Virus record (IMG/VR): IMGVR_UViG_3300017749_001886
Span: 1-38,310 of that record
From: a virus
Length of the DNA stretch: 38,310 bases
Strand: one strand, 5' to 3'
Under the pieces are notes generated by a model, which saw only the letters and a program-made list of their open reading frames with translations, ran no database searches and was not told where the DNA came from. Positions 22,914 to 29,619 of this stretch are shown here, piece by piece. Made by a program: the position numbers and the translations under genes. Positions within the stretch are counted from its first letter, which is position 1. Each line of letters starts with the position of its first letter.

Positions 22914-22921
22914 TATTTATA
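22914..22921 (-). promoter_or_regulatory. late promoter box TATAAATA upstream of the candidate RNA
   Basis: An exact late box 13 bases after the stop of the HTH gene. No -35 is visible, as expected for a T4-type late promoter. The first candidate hairpin (22882-22911) starts within a few bases. Confidence 0.65.
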
Positions 22922-22933
22922 CAACAAATAGAC

Positions 22934-23248
22934 TTAGTTATTAGAATAAGCGTATTTTTGTTTGCCGTATAAAGCACGAATTCCTGCAGCAACTATTTCG
23001 TTAGTAGTACCTTTAAATACTTTCTTAACGCCAGCAGCTAGAATTGACTTAGTAGGTGTACCCATTCTATATGAAGTACCAGAAGCAGTTTGGTTTATGT
23101 AAACCATATGTCCTTCTGTTCTAAGTTGATCTACCATCGCTCTTGGTGATGTTAAATCGAACCTATTTCTTAAAGTAGTCCATGCAACAGGATTACCTTT
23201 TGATAAAAGGTTTATCACCTTTTGTTTTTTTGACAGTTTATTAGCCAT
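22934..23248 (-). CDS. small winged-helix-like DNA-binding phage protein
   Basis: 104 residues. KKQKVINLLSKGNPVAWTTL then RNRFDLTSPRAMVDQLRTEG and HMVYINQTASGTSYRMGTP read as a compact winged helix: helix, turn, recognition helix, then a beta-hairpin wing. Very similar proteins are common in marine T4-like phages without known function. The C-terminal 35 residues are basic. A strong AAGGAG site precedes the ATG, and the 86-base leader contains two mutually exclusive stems (23274-23323), which could control its translation. Confidence 0.6.
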   Translation of the reverse strand: MANKLSKKQKVINLLSKGNPVAWTTLRNRFDLTSPRAMVDQLRTEGHMVYINQTASGTSYRMGTPTKSILAAGVKKVFKGTTNEIVAAGIRALYGKQKYAYSNN

Positions 23249-23273
23249 TATATATTATCTCCTTCAAGATATT

Positions 23274-23323
23274 GTCGCCTAATTAAACGATATCAAATAC
23301 TGGCGACCGTTCGCATTTGATAT
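23274..23323 (-). promoter_or_regulatory. leader with two competing stem-loops
   Basis: ATATCAAAT (23290-23298) pairs perfectly with ATTTGATAT (23315-23323), enclosing a small GCGA/TCGC hairpin. Alternatively GTCGCC (23274-23279) pairs with GGCGAC (23302-23307), which breaks the first structure. The region lies between bS21 and the HTH gene, ending about 12 bases before that gene's ribosome site. Confidence 0.5.
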
Positions 23324-23334
23324 TTTAGTGAGAG

Positions 23335-23550
23335 TTATTCCGAAGAAATTTCTCTCAAAAACTTTAACCTCTTTGCCTTAGCAGACCTTCTTAAAGACTC
23401 TTTATGTTTTCTTTGTCTTTTAAGAGTAGGTTTTTCATAGTATTGTCTAAGTCTTAACTCTTGCATAAGACCATCTTTTTGTAATTTCTTTTTAAGTATT
23501 CTCAATGCCTTCTCGACATTGTTGCCTCTGACTTGTACACTAATTGACAT
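23335..23550 (-). CDS. rpsU: ribosomal protein bS21
   Basis: 71 residues from the ATG at 23548-23550, with AAGGAG four bases upstream and a one-base overlap with the previous stop; a 17-residue upstream extension is rejected. bS21 sits on the 30S platform near the anti-Shine-Dalgarno end of 16S rRNA and helps mRNA selection. The sequence is full length and typical: MSISVQVRGNNVEKALRILK, then KKLQKDGLMQELRLRQYYEK and a basic C-terminal helix. Phage-encoded bS21 has been reported in marine phages, including pelagiphages. It may favour phage mRNAs; this genome also has apparently leaderless genes, which makes the pairing interesting. Confidence 0.95.
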   Translation of the reverse strand: MSISVQVRGNNVEKALRILKKKLQKDGLMQELRLRQYYEKPTLKRQRKHKESLRRSAKAKRLKFLREISSE

Positions 23551-23915
23551 TAATCTCCTTGCCTCACATTTTGATATTTCTTTATATAATCTAACAACCA
23601 AGGATTATCTACAAAGACTGTACTCAATCCGTTTGCTGTAGTGTTAACTATTTTTTCTTCTTTGTCACCTACATCTTCACACAATCCAAACTGATAAAAT
23701 ATGCCATGTATAATTTCATGTAATAAAGTATTCGTGCCGTGTACTGATTCTAAACCAGAAGTCTTTAATCCAATCTTACCAGTTTGAGCAAAAAACTCGC
23801 CTTGTGCTTCTTCGGTAGTTGAAAAAGTATCTGGCCAAAAGTCAAATTGATAATCAACATAACCAATTTTAATTGAATTAGGTATCGGATAATTTTTAGT
23901 TTTGTTTTGTTTCAT
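23550..23915 (-). CDS. small HExxH zinc metallopeptidase-like protein, predicted leaderless mRNA
   Basis: 121 residues from the ATG at 23913-23915; a GTG five codons earlier overlaps the -10 box, so I reject it. LLHEIIHGIFYQFGL (about 64-78) carries the HEIIH zinc-binding motif, followed by an acidic helix (DVGDKEEKIVN) that could supply a third ligand. The size and layout resemble small phage and ImmA-like metallopeptidases; the substrate is unknown. The -10 box ends six bases before the ATG and there is no Shine-Dalgarno. It leads a short operon with bS21. Confidence 0.7.
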   Translation of the reverse strand: MKQNKTKNYPIPNSIKIGYVDYQFDFWPDTFSTTEEAQGEFFAQTGKIGLKTSGLESVHGTNTLLHEIIHGIFYQFGLCEDVGDKEEKIVNTTANGLSTVFVDNPWLLDYIKKYQNVRQGD

Positions 23916-23921
23916 ATGTTT

Positions 23922-23950
23922 ATTATACACTATTTAAGGGTTAAAGTCAA
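23922..23950 (-). promoter_or_regulatory. host-type promoter giving a leaderless mRNA for the HExxH gene
   Basis: TTGACT (23945-23950), 17-base spacer, TATAAT (23922-23927). The -35 overlaps the TGA stop of the ParB-like gene (GCTTGA). Only six bases (23916-23921) lie between the -10 and the ATG. Confidence 0.8.
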
Positions 23951-25167
23951 GCCCACACTAACTCGATAGATTTATTACCTTTATAGATATCGCCTAGTAG
24001 TATTCGGTACTTATCTTTTTCTTTATGATATCGGTTAAACCAATGTGATAATGTCATAGTTGCATTTGAATCTTTACCATCAGTTTTCCAATCATCTTTA
24101 TCCAAAGTAGTTATCATAATAAAATGTTTTTGCAATTGTTGATTATGTAATCCGATTATATATTCGTGAGGGGTGACCTTAACACTACCCATACCACCAT
24201 ATATAGCAGTAGAACTACAATTACCATTCCAACTTCCCATTTTAACTTCTATTCTTTCGGATAAAAATCTCTCATCAAATTTATTAGTTAAATTTTCAAA
24301 ATGAATATCGGCATAACCTTGTTTGTTTCTAGGTGTAGTACAATATAATTCATCATTTTGTAAACTATTAAATCCGAAAACAAAAGCAGACATACATATA
24401 TTTGATAAAGGACCAGTTATCTGATTATTTTCCCAACCCATATCATCATCAAATATAATACCATTACCGATACTTCTAAATTCTTTTACCATATCAAGAT
24501 ATTTTTTCAATGCGACTTCAACTATTTTAGGATTAGAATCTAATGTAGTAAAGAAATTGTGTCTATCTGGATTATATTCTTTATCTGGTTTTTGTTTACC
24601 TGCCAAACGCCATGCTTTACCTATGGTAATTTCACCAGCAATTAATCTTTTGTATATATTAGGGTGTTCATCATTTATGGTTACAATTTTTCTGAACTTA
24701 TCTTTATCTATTCTACTCTCAACAGCAAACTGATTTCTCTCTTTAGAATTAAACTCTCTACCATTTTTCTTTTCAAATGCCTTGTTTTGTTGATTATAAT
24801 TGTGAACTAATGTGTCTATTTCATATTCATCTCTTTTACCGTCTTTGTTAAACTTCTCTAAGAACTTCATTTCGTCATACTCATCATAATTAGAATCGAA
24901 TACTCTACCTGGTATCGCTCTTAAATATTCCCAACCGTGTAATAATGCTGACTTATATCTGAAGTTTCCTGAATTTAGTGTACCAGTTTCTGGACAATAA
25001 TCAACTGGTGTATGATTAGGAACACCAGACTGTTTATATTCTTCATCCATCTTTTCACCTAATAAAGCAATCTGGTGATCGTGTTTATCAGCGGGATATA
25101 ATTTTTCGTTGAGCGGATGCTCTTTCAAATCATTTACATTAACTAATCCGTTTTCATTTCTTATCAT
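23947..25167 (-). CDS. ParB-like domain fused to a putative PD-(D/E)xK nuclease domain
   Basis: 406 residues. The N-terminal ParB/Srx-like fold shows NVNDLKEHPLNEKLY (10-24) and the core GNFRYKSALLHGWEYLRAIP (67-86), like the ParB box GxHRxxA. A helical middle (about 120-200) contains an HTH-like KRLIAGEITIGKAWRLAGK. The C-terminal part has GYADIHFE (284-291) and RIEVKMG (305-311), giving D287, E307 and K309 in the PD-(D/E)xK spacing of restriction-type nucleases. This is an inferred nuclease; no experiment is implied. It overlaps the small membrane gene (ATGA) and has GGAG before the ATG. Confidence 0.6.
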   Translation of the reverse strand: MIRNENGLVNVNDLKEHPLNEKLYPADKHDHQIALLGEKMDEEYKQSGVPNHTPVDYCPETGTLNSGNFRYKSALLHGWEYLRAIPGRVFDSNYDEYDEMKFLEKFNKDGKRDEYEIDTLVHNYNQQNKAFEKKNGREFNSKERNQFAVESRIDKDKFRKIVTINDEHPNIYKRLIAGEITIGKAWRLAGKQKPDKEYNPDRHNFFTTLDSNPKIVEVALKKYLDMVKEFRSIGNGIIFDDDMGWENNQITGPLSNICMSAFVFGFNSLQNDELYCTTPRNKQGYADIHFENLTNKFDERFLSERIEVKMGSWNGNCSSTAIYGGMGSVKVTPHEYIIGLHNQQLQKHFIMITTLDKDDWKTDGKDSNATMTLSHWFNRYHKEKDKYRILLGDIYKGNKSIELVWA

Positions 25168-25370
25168 AATTTAACTCCTAATGTTATTAATATACCAAGC
25201 AGTAGCATTATTATAATTAATAATTCAAGTGCCATAAATGTATGATACCAAATCCACCTAGTCTTATATGCATTGTCGATGGATAGATCGTCAGGATCGG
25301 GTTCTTTATAACCTGTAATATCTGTTTTAGGATTTTGTTTCCAAAGTATTTCTATTGCTTTTTTAAACAT
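25164..25370 (-). CDS. small conserved membrane protein
   Basis: 68 residues. An N-terminal soluble part (MFKKAIEILWKQNPKTDITG, then PDPDDLSIDNAYKTRWIWYH) leads into a hydrophobic segment at about 47-66 (ALELLIIIMLLLGILITLG), one membrane span near the C-terminus. I recognise the pattern from marine T4-like phages, function unknown. It follows the cobS-like gene after a strong hairpin (25391-25416) and has a weak ribosome site. It shares four bases with the next gene. Confidence 0.65.
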   Translation of the reverse strand: MFKKAIEILWKQNPKTDITGYKEPDPDDLSIDNAYKTRWIWYHTFMALELLIIIMLLLGILITLGVKL

Positions 25371-25390
25371 AATAATTTTCTATGTTATAA

Positions 25391-25416
25391 GACGCCTGGT
25401 AACAACTCCAGGCGTC
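25391..25416 (-). terminator. strong 9-bp hairpin after the cobS-like gene
   Basis: GACGCCTGG (25391-25399) pairs perfectly with CCAGGCGTC (25408-25416) around an 8-base loop, 20 bases after the stop of the cobS-like gene. The following TTATAACATAG is a poor U-tract, so it may be a partial terminator or an mRNA-end stabiliser. Confidence 0.6.
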
Positions 25417-25435
25417 CACTACATTATGGATAGAT

Positions 25436-26638
25436 TTAAGAATAAATATCTTCCTCACTATCATTGGATTCGGTTTGTGTTTCTTCTACTTCAGGTTGTC
25501 CCCAAGCAGCAACATCTTCGCCACCATCAATCTTAGTATATAAATCTAAGAATGAAGTTTTGGTATCAAGGTCGAATCTGTTAGTACACATTTGAATTGC
25601 CTTCATCTTATCTTTGAAGATTGAGAATGCCTCGACTATGTGGACTAATCTTCTGGTAGATATAATCTCATCAACGCCACCTTCATAGAAAGTTTTACGA
25701 ATGATATCTGCCCAGTTGACTAGATCAGTAGCAAATTTCTCGTCTTGTTTACGAGTCAACTTTTTATCTGACATAACATTATCTAAAATTTTGTTTTCGA
25801 TCTTGTTAGTAGGATAAGACTGTTCGACTGTGATTGGAAATCTCTCAAGAAATGCCTCGTTAAGAACATTGGTACCGATGAACTTACCATCATCTGAACC
25901 CTGCCCCTTAGTATTGGCAGTTGCAATCACATTGAAACCGTTTGCAGGTTGAACGAACTTGTTTATCTTTTTAAGAAAGACGCCATTGCCTTCTAAGATA
26001 GGTTGTAAACACATAATCTTATTTGACGCAAGGTCAATCTCATCTAATAACAAGAGAGCGCCTCTTTCCATTGCCTCGATTACAGGACCATTCTGCCATA
26101 CAGTCTGACCGTCTTGTAATCTGTAACCGCCAAGTAAATCATCTTCATCGGTCTCGATGGTAATGTTAACTCTAATACATTCTCTTTTGGTTTGAGCACA
26201 TGCCTGTTGCACATTCATTGTTTTACCGTTGCCCGATAAACCAGTGATAAAGATTGGATAGAATTGTTTACTTGAAACAATTGACTTGATATCTTTGAAG
26301 TGACCCCAAGGCACGAATACATCATCTTTGGTTGGCACAATATTGCCAGTCAGCGATGAAATAATCATAGCGGCCTTGTTGACAGTATCAACAGACTCTG
26401 CCGTTTCAACTTTCGATTTTTGTTTAACTTCTTTAACGACTGGAGAAACATCATTACCATCAACTGGTAAAGTGTAAACGCCTCTGCCGATTTTGTATTT
26501 GTCTGATTTTAACCAACCAGGATTTTTAAGACCATTGTCATCAATATAACTATTGATTTCTGATCTAGTCAATTCGGTCTTGCCGTACTTAGCAAATAAC
26601 GCCTCGACTAATTGTTTTTTGTTGTTATCTAATGTCAT
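25436..26638 (-). CDS. cobS: CobS-like AAA+ ATPase (MoxR/cobaltochelatase type)
   Basis: 400 residues. An N-terminal domain (5-60, with LKNPGWLKSDKYKIGRGVY) is shared with the separate small protein at 26829-27083. The AAA+ core follows: Walker A GLSGNGKT (133-140), Walker B LLLLDEID (195-202), NVIATANTKG (sensor 1 region), NEAFLERF (Arg finger region). The C-terminus is acidic (ESNDSEEDIYS). Marine T4-like phages often carry cobS, annotated as cobaltochelatase, but MoxR-type ATPases generally work with VWA-domain partners, and one is encoded just upstream (27103-29457). That pairing suggests a remodelling machine, with chelatase activity not established. AAAGG ribosome site. Confidence 0.88.
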   Translation of the reverse strand: MTLDNNKKQLVEALFAKYGKTELTRSEINSYIDDNGLKNPGWLKSDKYKIGRGVYTLPVDGNDVSPVVKEVKQKSKVETAESVDTVNKAAMIISSLTGNIVPTKDDVFVPWGHFKDIKSIVSSKQFYPIFITGLSGNGKTMNVQQACAQTKRECIRVNITIETDEDDLLGGYRLQDGQTVWQNGPVIEAMERGALLLLDEIDLASNKIMCLQPILEGNGVFLKKINKFVQPANGFNVIATANTKGQGSDDGKFIGTNVLNEAFLERFPITVEQSYPTNKIENKILDNVMSDKKLTRKQDEKFATDLVNWADIIRKTFYEGGVDEIISTRRLVHIVEAFSIFKDKMKAIQMCTNRFDLDTKTSFLDLYTKIDGGEDVAAWGQPEVEETQTESNDSEEDIYS

Positions 26639-26679
26639 TTTTTACCTTTCATAATGTAGTTTTTTTTAGATATACTACT

Positions 26680-26708
26680 AGCTTATCACTATTTTAGCAC
26701 TTTTTCAA
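26680..26708 (-). promoter_or_regulatory. possible promoter for the cobS-like gene
   Basis: TTGAAA (26703-26708) and, after 17 bases, TAAGCT (26680-26685), a poor -10. The -35 is in the context GTGCTTGA, also seen at the cobT-like promoter. Confidence 0.45.
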
Positions 26709-26715
26709 GCACTAT

Positions 26716-26753
26716 CGGGCATATAAAAGCATTGTATTTCAATGACTTGCCCG
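26716..26753 (-). other. nested hairpin upstream of the cobS-like promoter
   Basis: An outer stem CGGGCA/TGCCCG (26716-26721 with 26748-26753) encloses an inner stem CATTG/CAATG (26730-26734 with 26740-26744). It lies between the dyad at 26762-26782 and the -35 box and includes part of a shared AACTTTCGGGC element. Confidence 0.5.
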
Positions 26754-26782
26754 AAAGTTTGTGTTGTATTTTTGCAACACTC
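26749..26782 (-). promoter_or_regulatory. shared cis elements upstream of the cobS-like gene
   Basis: AACTTTCGGGC (minus strand, 26749-26759) and the dyad GTGTTG-N8-CAACAC (26762-26781). Both also occur upstream of the cobT-like gene (29503-29513 and 29562-29581). The dyad looks like a dimeric-protein operator and lies 54 bases upstream of the -35. Confidence 0.55.
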
Positions 26783-26787
26783 TGAAA

Positions 26788-26811
26788 AATGGGGGTTTTT
26801 GCCCCCATTTC
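26788..26811 (-). terminator. intrinsic terminator after the small cobS-domain gene
   Basis: AAATGGGGG (26788-26796) pairs perfectly with CCCCCATTT (26803-26811) around a 6-base loop. On the minus strand a T run follows (ATTTTTC). It starts 18 bases after the stop at 26829: a convincing rho-independent terminator. Confidence 0.85.
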
Positions 26812-26828
26812 TCACTAAAGATTCGTTA

Positions 26829-27083
26829 TTATTCCGAATCATTAACTATCTCCGATTGTAATTCATCGGTAGATTCTGATACAGTTTCAGCAAAAGTCGG
26901 TAAGTTATACTGACCTCTTCCGATTCTAAATTCAGGAGACTTCAATAACCATACTGGATACTGAACGCCTTTGGTGTTAATCATTTGAACTACATCCTTA
27001 CGACTAACTTGAGTTGTATTTTCGCCAAACATTTCTTTAGCAACTGCTACGAACTCTTTTTGTTTTGTTTCTATATTTTTCAT
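26829..27083 (-). CDS. stand-alone copy of the CobS N-terminal domain
   Basis: 84 residues from the ATG at 27081-27083, with AAGGGA upstream; a TTG-started form overlapping the previous gene is less likely. The core (QVSRKDVVQMIN, then YPVWLLKSPEFRIGRGQYNL) lines up with residues 21-58 of the cobS-like protein (ELTRSEINSYIDD, PGWLKSDKYKIGRGVYTL): same length, W-L, and IGRG-x-Y-x-L-P. The C-terminus is acidic. It sits between the VWA protein and the ATPase in one cluster. It could be an adaptor or competitor for whatever the ATPase N-domain binds. Confidence 0.75.
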   Translation of the reverse strand: MKNIETKQKEFVAVAKEMFGENTTQVSRKDVVQMINTKGVQYPVWLLKSPEFRIGRGQYNLPTFAETVSESTDELQSEIVNDSE

Positions 27084-27102
27084 AATATATTCCCTTTTCA
27101 AT

Positions 27103-29457
27103 TTAAGCAACTTGTGTAATAAACTTATTCATTACTATTCTTGAAGAACGATTTGATTTTAGATTTTGTGTAAACAATCTCTTAATCTCACCTTTCTTAG
27201 CATTATCAGATGGTGTTGCCATTTGACCATCTGTAATTTTCATATCATCTCCAGCAAGGAGATAAAATTCGTCATAACCTGTATTTTCTTTTACAACTAA
27301 ACATTTATTTTTTCTAAACTCTGCCATAACTTTTGGTCTATCAAAGACTTTTGTATTATTGTCATAGTGATTATACTGAGGAAAGTATTTGTCTAAAGTA
27401 TATCGGTCAAGTCTTTTTGTACCCGAGATAAAGAAACCAGTAAGAGTAGTACCAGTATGATCTTTCAATGCCTGTAATAATGACTCTGTCATACCGTCTC
27501 GGTAATTACTATTTGAGTTATAGTTTTTCTTATTTGATTTATTTCTTAGAATAAGATTTGAGTCATAACTAAAAGACGAACAATAATTGCCGTCATCATC
27601 TGTACTCCATCGTCCAGTATTTAATTCTTGTCTTTCTTCTGCTTCTTCTTTACTTAAAATTATATATTCATTACCATCAGAACAACCATCAGTCAAGAAA
27701 ATTGTATTCATCTTATCAATTGAATATTTGTTTTGAAACTGAGGTACCATTGTCATAGCAGCAGCGATTGTACAATTTAATGGAGTAGAACTTAATCCAT
27801 AACCTTGAGGTATTTCTAATGCATAAGTTTTCCATGCGTCATTCGTATCATCATTATACCCTCGATATCTTCTACTACCCATATAATCTTCATACTTAAT
27901 ACTAACACCATAAAGATTTGACATCGCCTCTTCATGTTCTTTAGCAGTCATTCTGGAAGAAGCAAAATTGATTAGTTTTAAATATGAATCTATTGTTAGA
28001 TCGCCTGGTTGATACTTAGGTTTTTTAGATCGAGTATCAGGTTCATCAGACCAACTATATCTTCCTTGACGACCAGAGTTAGAAAATGCATATACTTCAT
28101 AAGGTATATTTACTTTTCTACAAAACATAACCAGGTTCATTAACTGGTGAATAGTCGGTGTAAGTTTATCTGCCATACTGCCTGACCAGTCAATAAACAT
28201 CATCATACCGTGGTTCTTACCATCAGGAGTAATTGTCAATCTTTTAAAGATATCGTCATTGTATTTGTAAGAATGTAATTTAAGAGGATCAACAACGCCA
28301 GACTTATCTTGTTTTGATCTAGTGTAAGCAGTAGCGGCCTTCTTCATTTCAAATTCTTTGACCATGTAATTAACTGATTTACTATTTGATCTTTGAAACT
28401 TTTTGTATTCAGCAATTAAAGTTGGATAAGACGATTTATAAGAACTGCCGTAAGCACTATCTTCTCTGAAACTATTAAATCTAGCAGATTTAAAATCTGA
28501 TAATACAGTTTTATAATCTAAAATGAAGTCTTTTATATTTTTAAACTGGTGAATATTTGCATAAACATTATCTTTACATTTTTCATCAATAAGTTTATCT
28601 TTATTATCTTCCCAATAGTTATCAGTTTCAGCAGATGGTTTGTATTCAGTACTTTCACCCTCATCAATATTTTGTTGACCTCTTTGACCAGTAGTTTCGC
28701 CATCATTATCTGAATCTGAATCTTCATTATCATCTGAATCATCATCTGAATATTTTGATTTGCCACTCTCATCTGAATCTTCATCATTGTTATCGGTGTT
28801 ATCTGAATCTGAATCTTGATAACCTGAATCTTCATCATCATAATCTTCGGTATCTGCCATATCGTGTTGGTCAAGACCTTTTGTTTCTGCCTCGTCTTTA
28901 CAATATTCTGATAACTCTCTAGCAAGAACTACAACATCATTAAAAGTTTCTAGATTTTCCATCTTCTTAACTATTAACTGTTCGGCAGTTGTGAATTCTA
29001 CATCTGATTTTACAATCGAAGTTTTGAAATGCATATTTAATCTATCAATCAAAAGCATTTGGTTGACATCTTTATCTTTAGTACCGAAGAAATTGTTATC
29101 AATTAATTCTCTATAACCGTTTACGAATGATCTAACGATACCTGGATATTTTCTTTTAACTAATTTTTCGATACGAGCATCCTCAATAACATTTAAGAAT
29201 GAATGTGGAAGACCTTCATCTAAAGCAGATTTCCATTCGTCTAAGTGTGTATATAAAGCATGACCGATTTCGTGTGCAACTAATAGGTCGATAATATCAT
29301 TTGACATATGTTTCCATATAGGAAGAGTAAGTACTCTATTCTTTACATCAAAAGAAGCAGTCTTAACTTTTCTATGAACGACTGTTAGATTTTCAGTAGC
29401 AAGAAGATTCGCAAGATAACTCTTTGCTTCTGTATTGATAGTATTTTTCTTTGTCAT
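27103..29457 (-). CDS. cobT: CobT-like protein: gluzincin-type HExxH domain, acidic linker and VWA domain
   Basis: 784 residues from the ATG at 29455-29457. The N-terminal domain has HEIGH at 62-66 and NVIEDARIE (88-96), a plausible third zinc ligand, like gluzincin peptidases. A highly acidic Asp/Ser/Asn/Glu linker spans about 201-252. The C-terminal VWA domain has the MIDAS motif DWSGS (422-426) and later FLTDGCSDG. VWA proteins of this type partner MoxR/CobS AAA+ ATPases. The acidic stretch before a VWA recalls CobT and ChlD, but the HEIGH domain is a peptidase feature, so a phage-specific AAA+/VWA protease or remodeller is as likely as a cobaltochelatase. The -10 lies eight bases before the ATG. 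Confidence 0.8.
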   Translation of the reverse strand: MTKKNTINTEAKSYLANLLATENLTVVHRKVKTASFDVKNRVLTLPIWKHMSNDIIDLLVAHEIGHALYTHLDEWKSALDEGLPHSFLNVIEDARIEKLVKRKYPGIVRSFVNGYRELIDNNFFGTKDKDVNQMLLIDRLNMHFKTSIVKSDVEFTTAEQLIVKKMENLETFNDVVVLARELSEYCKDEAETKGLDQHDMADTEDYDDEDSGYQDSDSDNTDNNDEDSDESGKSKYSDDDSDDNEDSDSDNDGETTGQRGQQNIDEGESTEYKPSAETDNYWEDNKDKLIDEKCKDNVYANIHQFKNIKDFILDYKTVLSDFKSARFNSFREDSAYGSSYKSSYPTLIAEYKKFQRSNSKSVNYMVKEFEMKKAATAYTRSKQDKSGVVDPLKLHSYKYNDDIFKRLTITPDGKNHGMMMFIDWSGSMADKLTPTIHQLMNLVMFCRKVNIPYEVYAFSNSGRQGRYSWSDEPDTRSKKPKYQPGDLTIDSYLKLINFASSRMTAKEHEEAMSNLYGVSIKYEDYMGSRRYRGYNDDTNDAWKTYALEIPQGYGLSSTPLNCTIAAAMTMVPQFQNKYSIDKMNTIFLTDGCSDGNEYIILSKEEAEERQELNTGRWSTDDDGNYCSSFSYDSNLILRNKSNKKNYNSNSNYRDGMTESLLQALKDHTGTTLTGFFISGTKRLDRYTLDKYFPQYNHYDNNTKVFDRPKVMAEFRKNKCLVVKENTGYDEFYLLAGDDMKITDGQMATPSDNAKKGEIKRLFTQNLKSNRSSRIVMNKFITQVA

Positions 29458-29465
29458 ATACACTT

Positions 29466-29494
29466 ATCCTATCACTTTTCGGTGCATAAATCAA
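29466..29494 (-). promoter_or_regulatory. host-type promoter for the cobT-like gene, nearly leaderless
   Basis: TTGATT (29489-29494), 17-base spacer, TAGGAT (29466-29471). Eight bases (29458-29465) separate the -10 from the ATG, so the leader would be zero to two bases. There is no Shine-Dalgarno. The -35 is within GTGCTTGA, shared with the cobS-like gene. Confidence 0.6.
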
Positions 29495-29502
29495 GCACTT
29501 CC

Positions 29503-29583
29503 GCCCGAAAGTTGCCATTTTATCTTGTTGATTTTGTTGAGTTTTTTCGATTATCTCGAAAGTGTTGCAAAAATACAACACTT
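29503..29583 (-). promoter_or_regulatory. shared cis elements upstream of the cobT-like gene
   Basis: AACTTTCGGGC (29503-29513, minus strand) and a dyad GTGTTG-N8-CAACAC (29562-29581) that is the exact reverse complement of the one at 26762-26781, with one more matching base. The arms extend here to AAGTGTTG/CAACACTT (29560-29583). The gap between the MTase stop and the cobT-like start has no other gene. Confidence 0.55.
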
Positions 29584-29619
29584 TTCTCGGCATATTTTTG
29601 AGTTTTTTGCCGTGATTCG

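Noticed and set aside
28533-28925. A 130-residue minus-strand frame inside the cobT-like gene
   Set aside because: It is an out-of-frame reading of the acidic repeat region giving an Ile/Met/Gln-rich low-complexity peptide, with no ribosome site.
26762-29581. Terminal inverted repeats of a mobile element flanking the cobT-like and small genes
   Set aside because: The 21-base inverted copies lie in promoter regions, there is no transposase or target duplication, and other promoter elements are shared in direct orientation, so a regulatory role is more likely.
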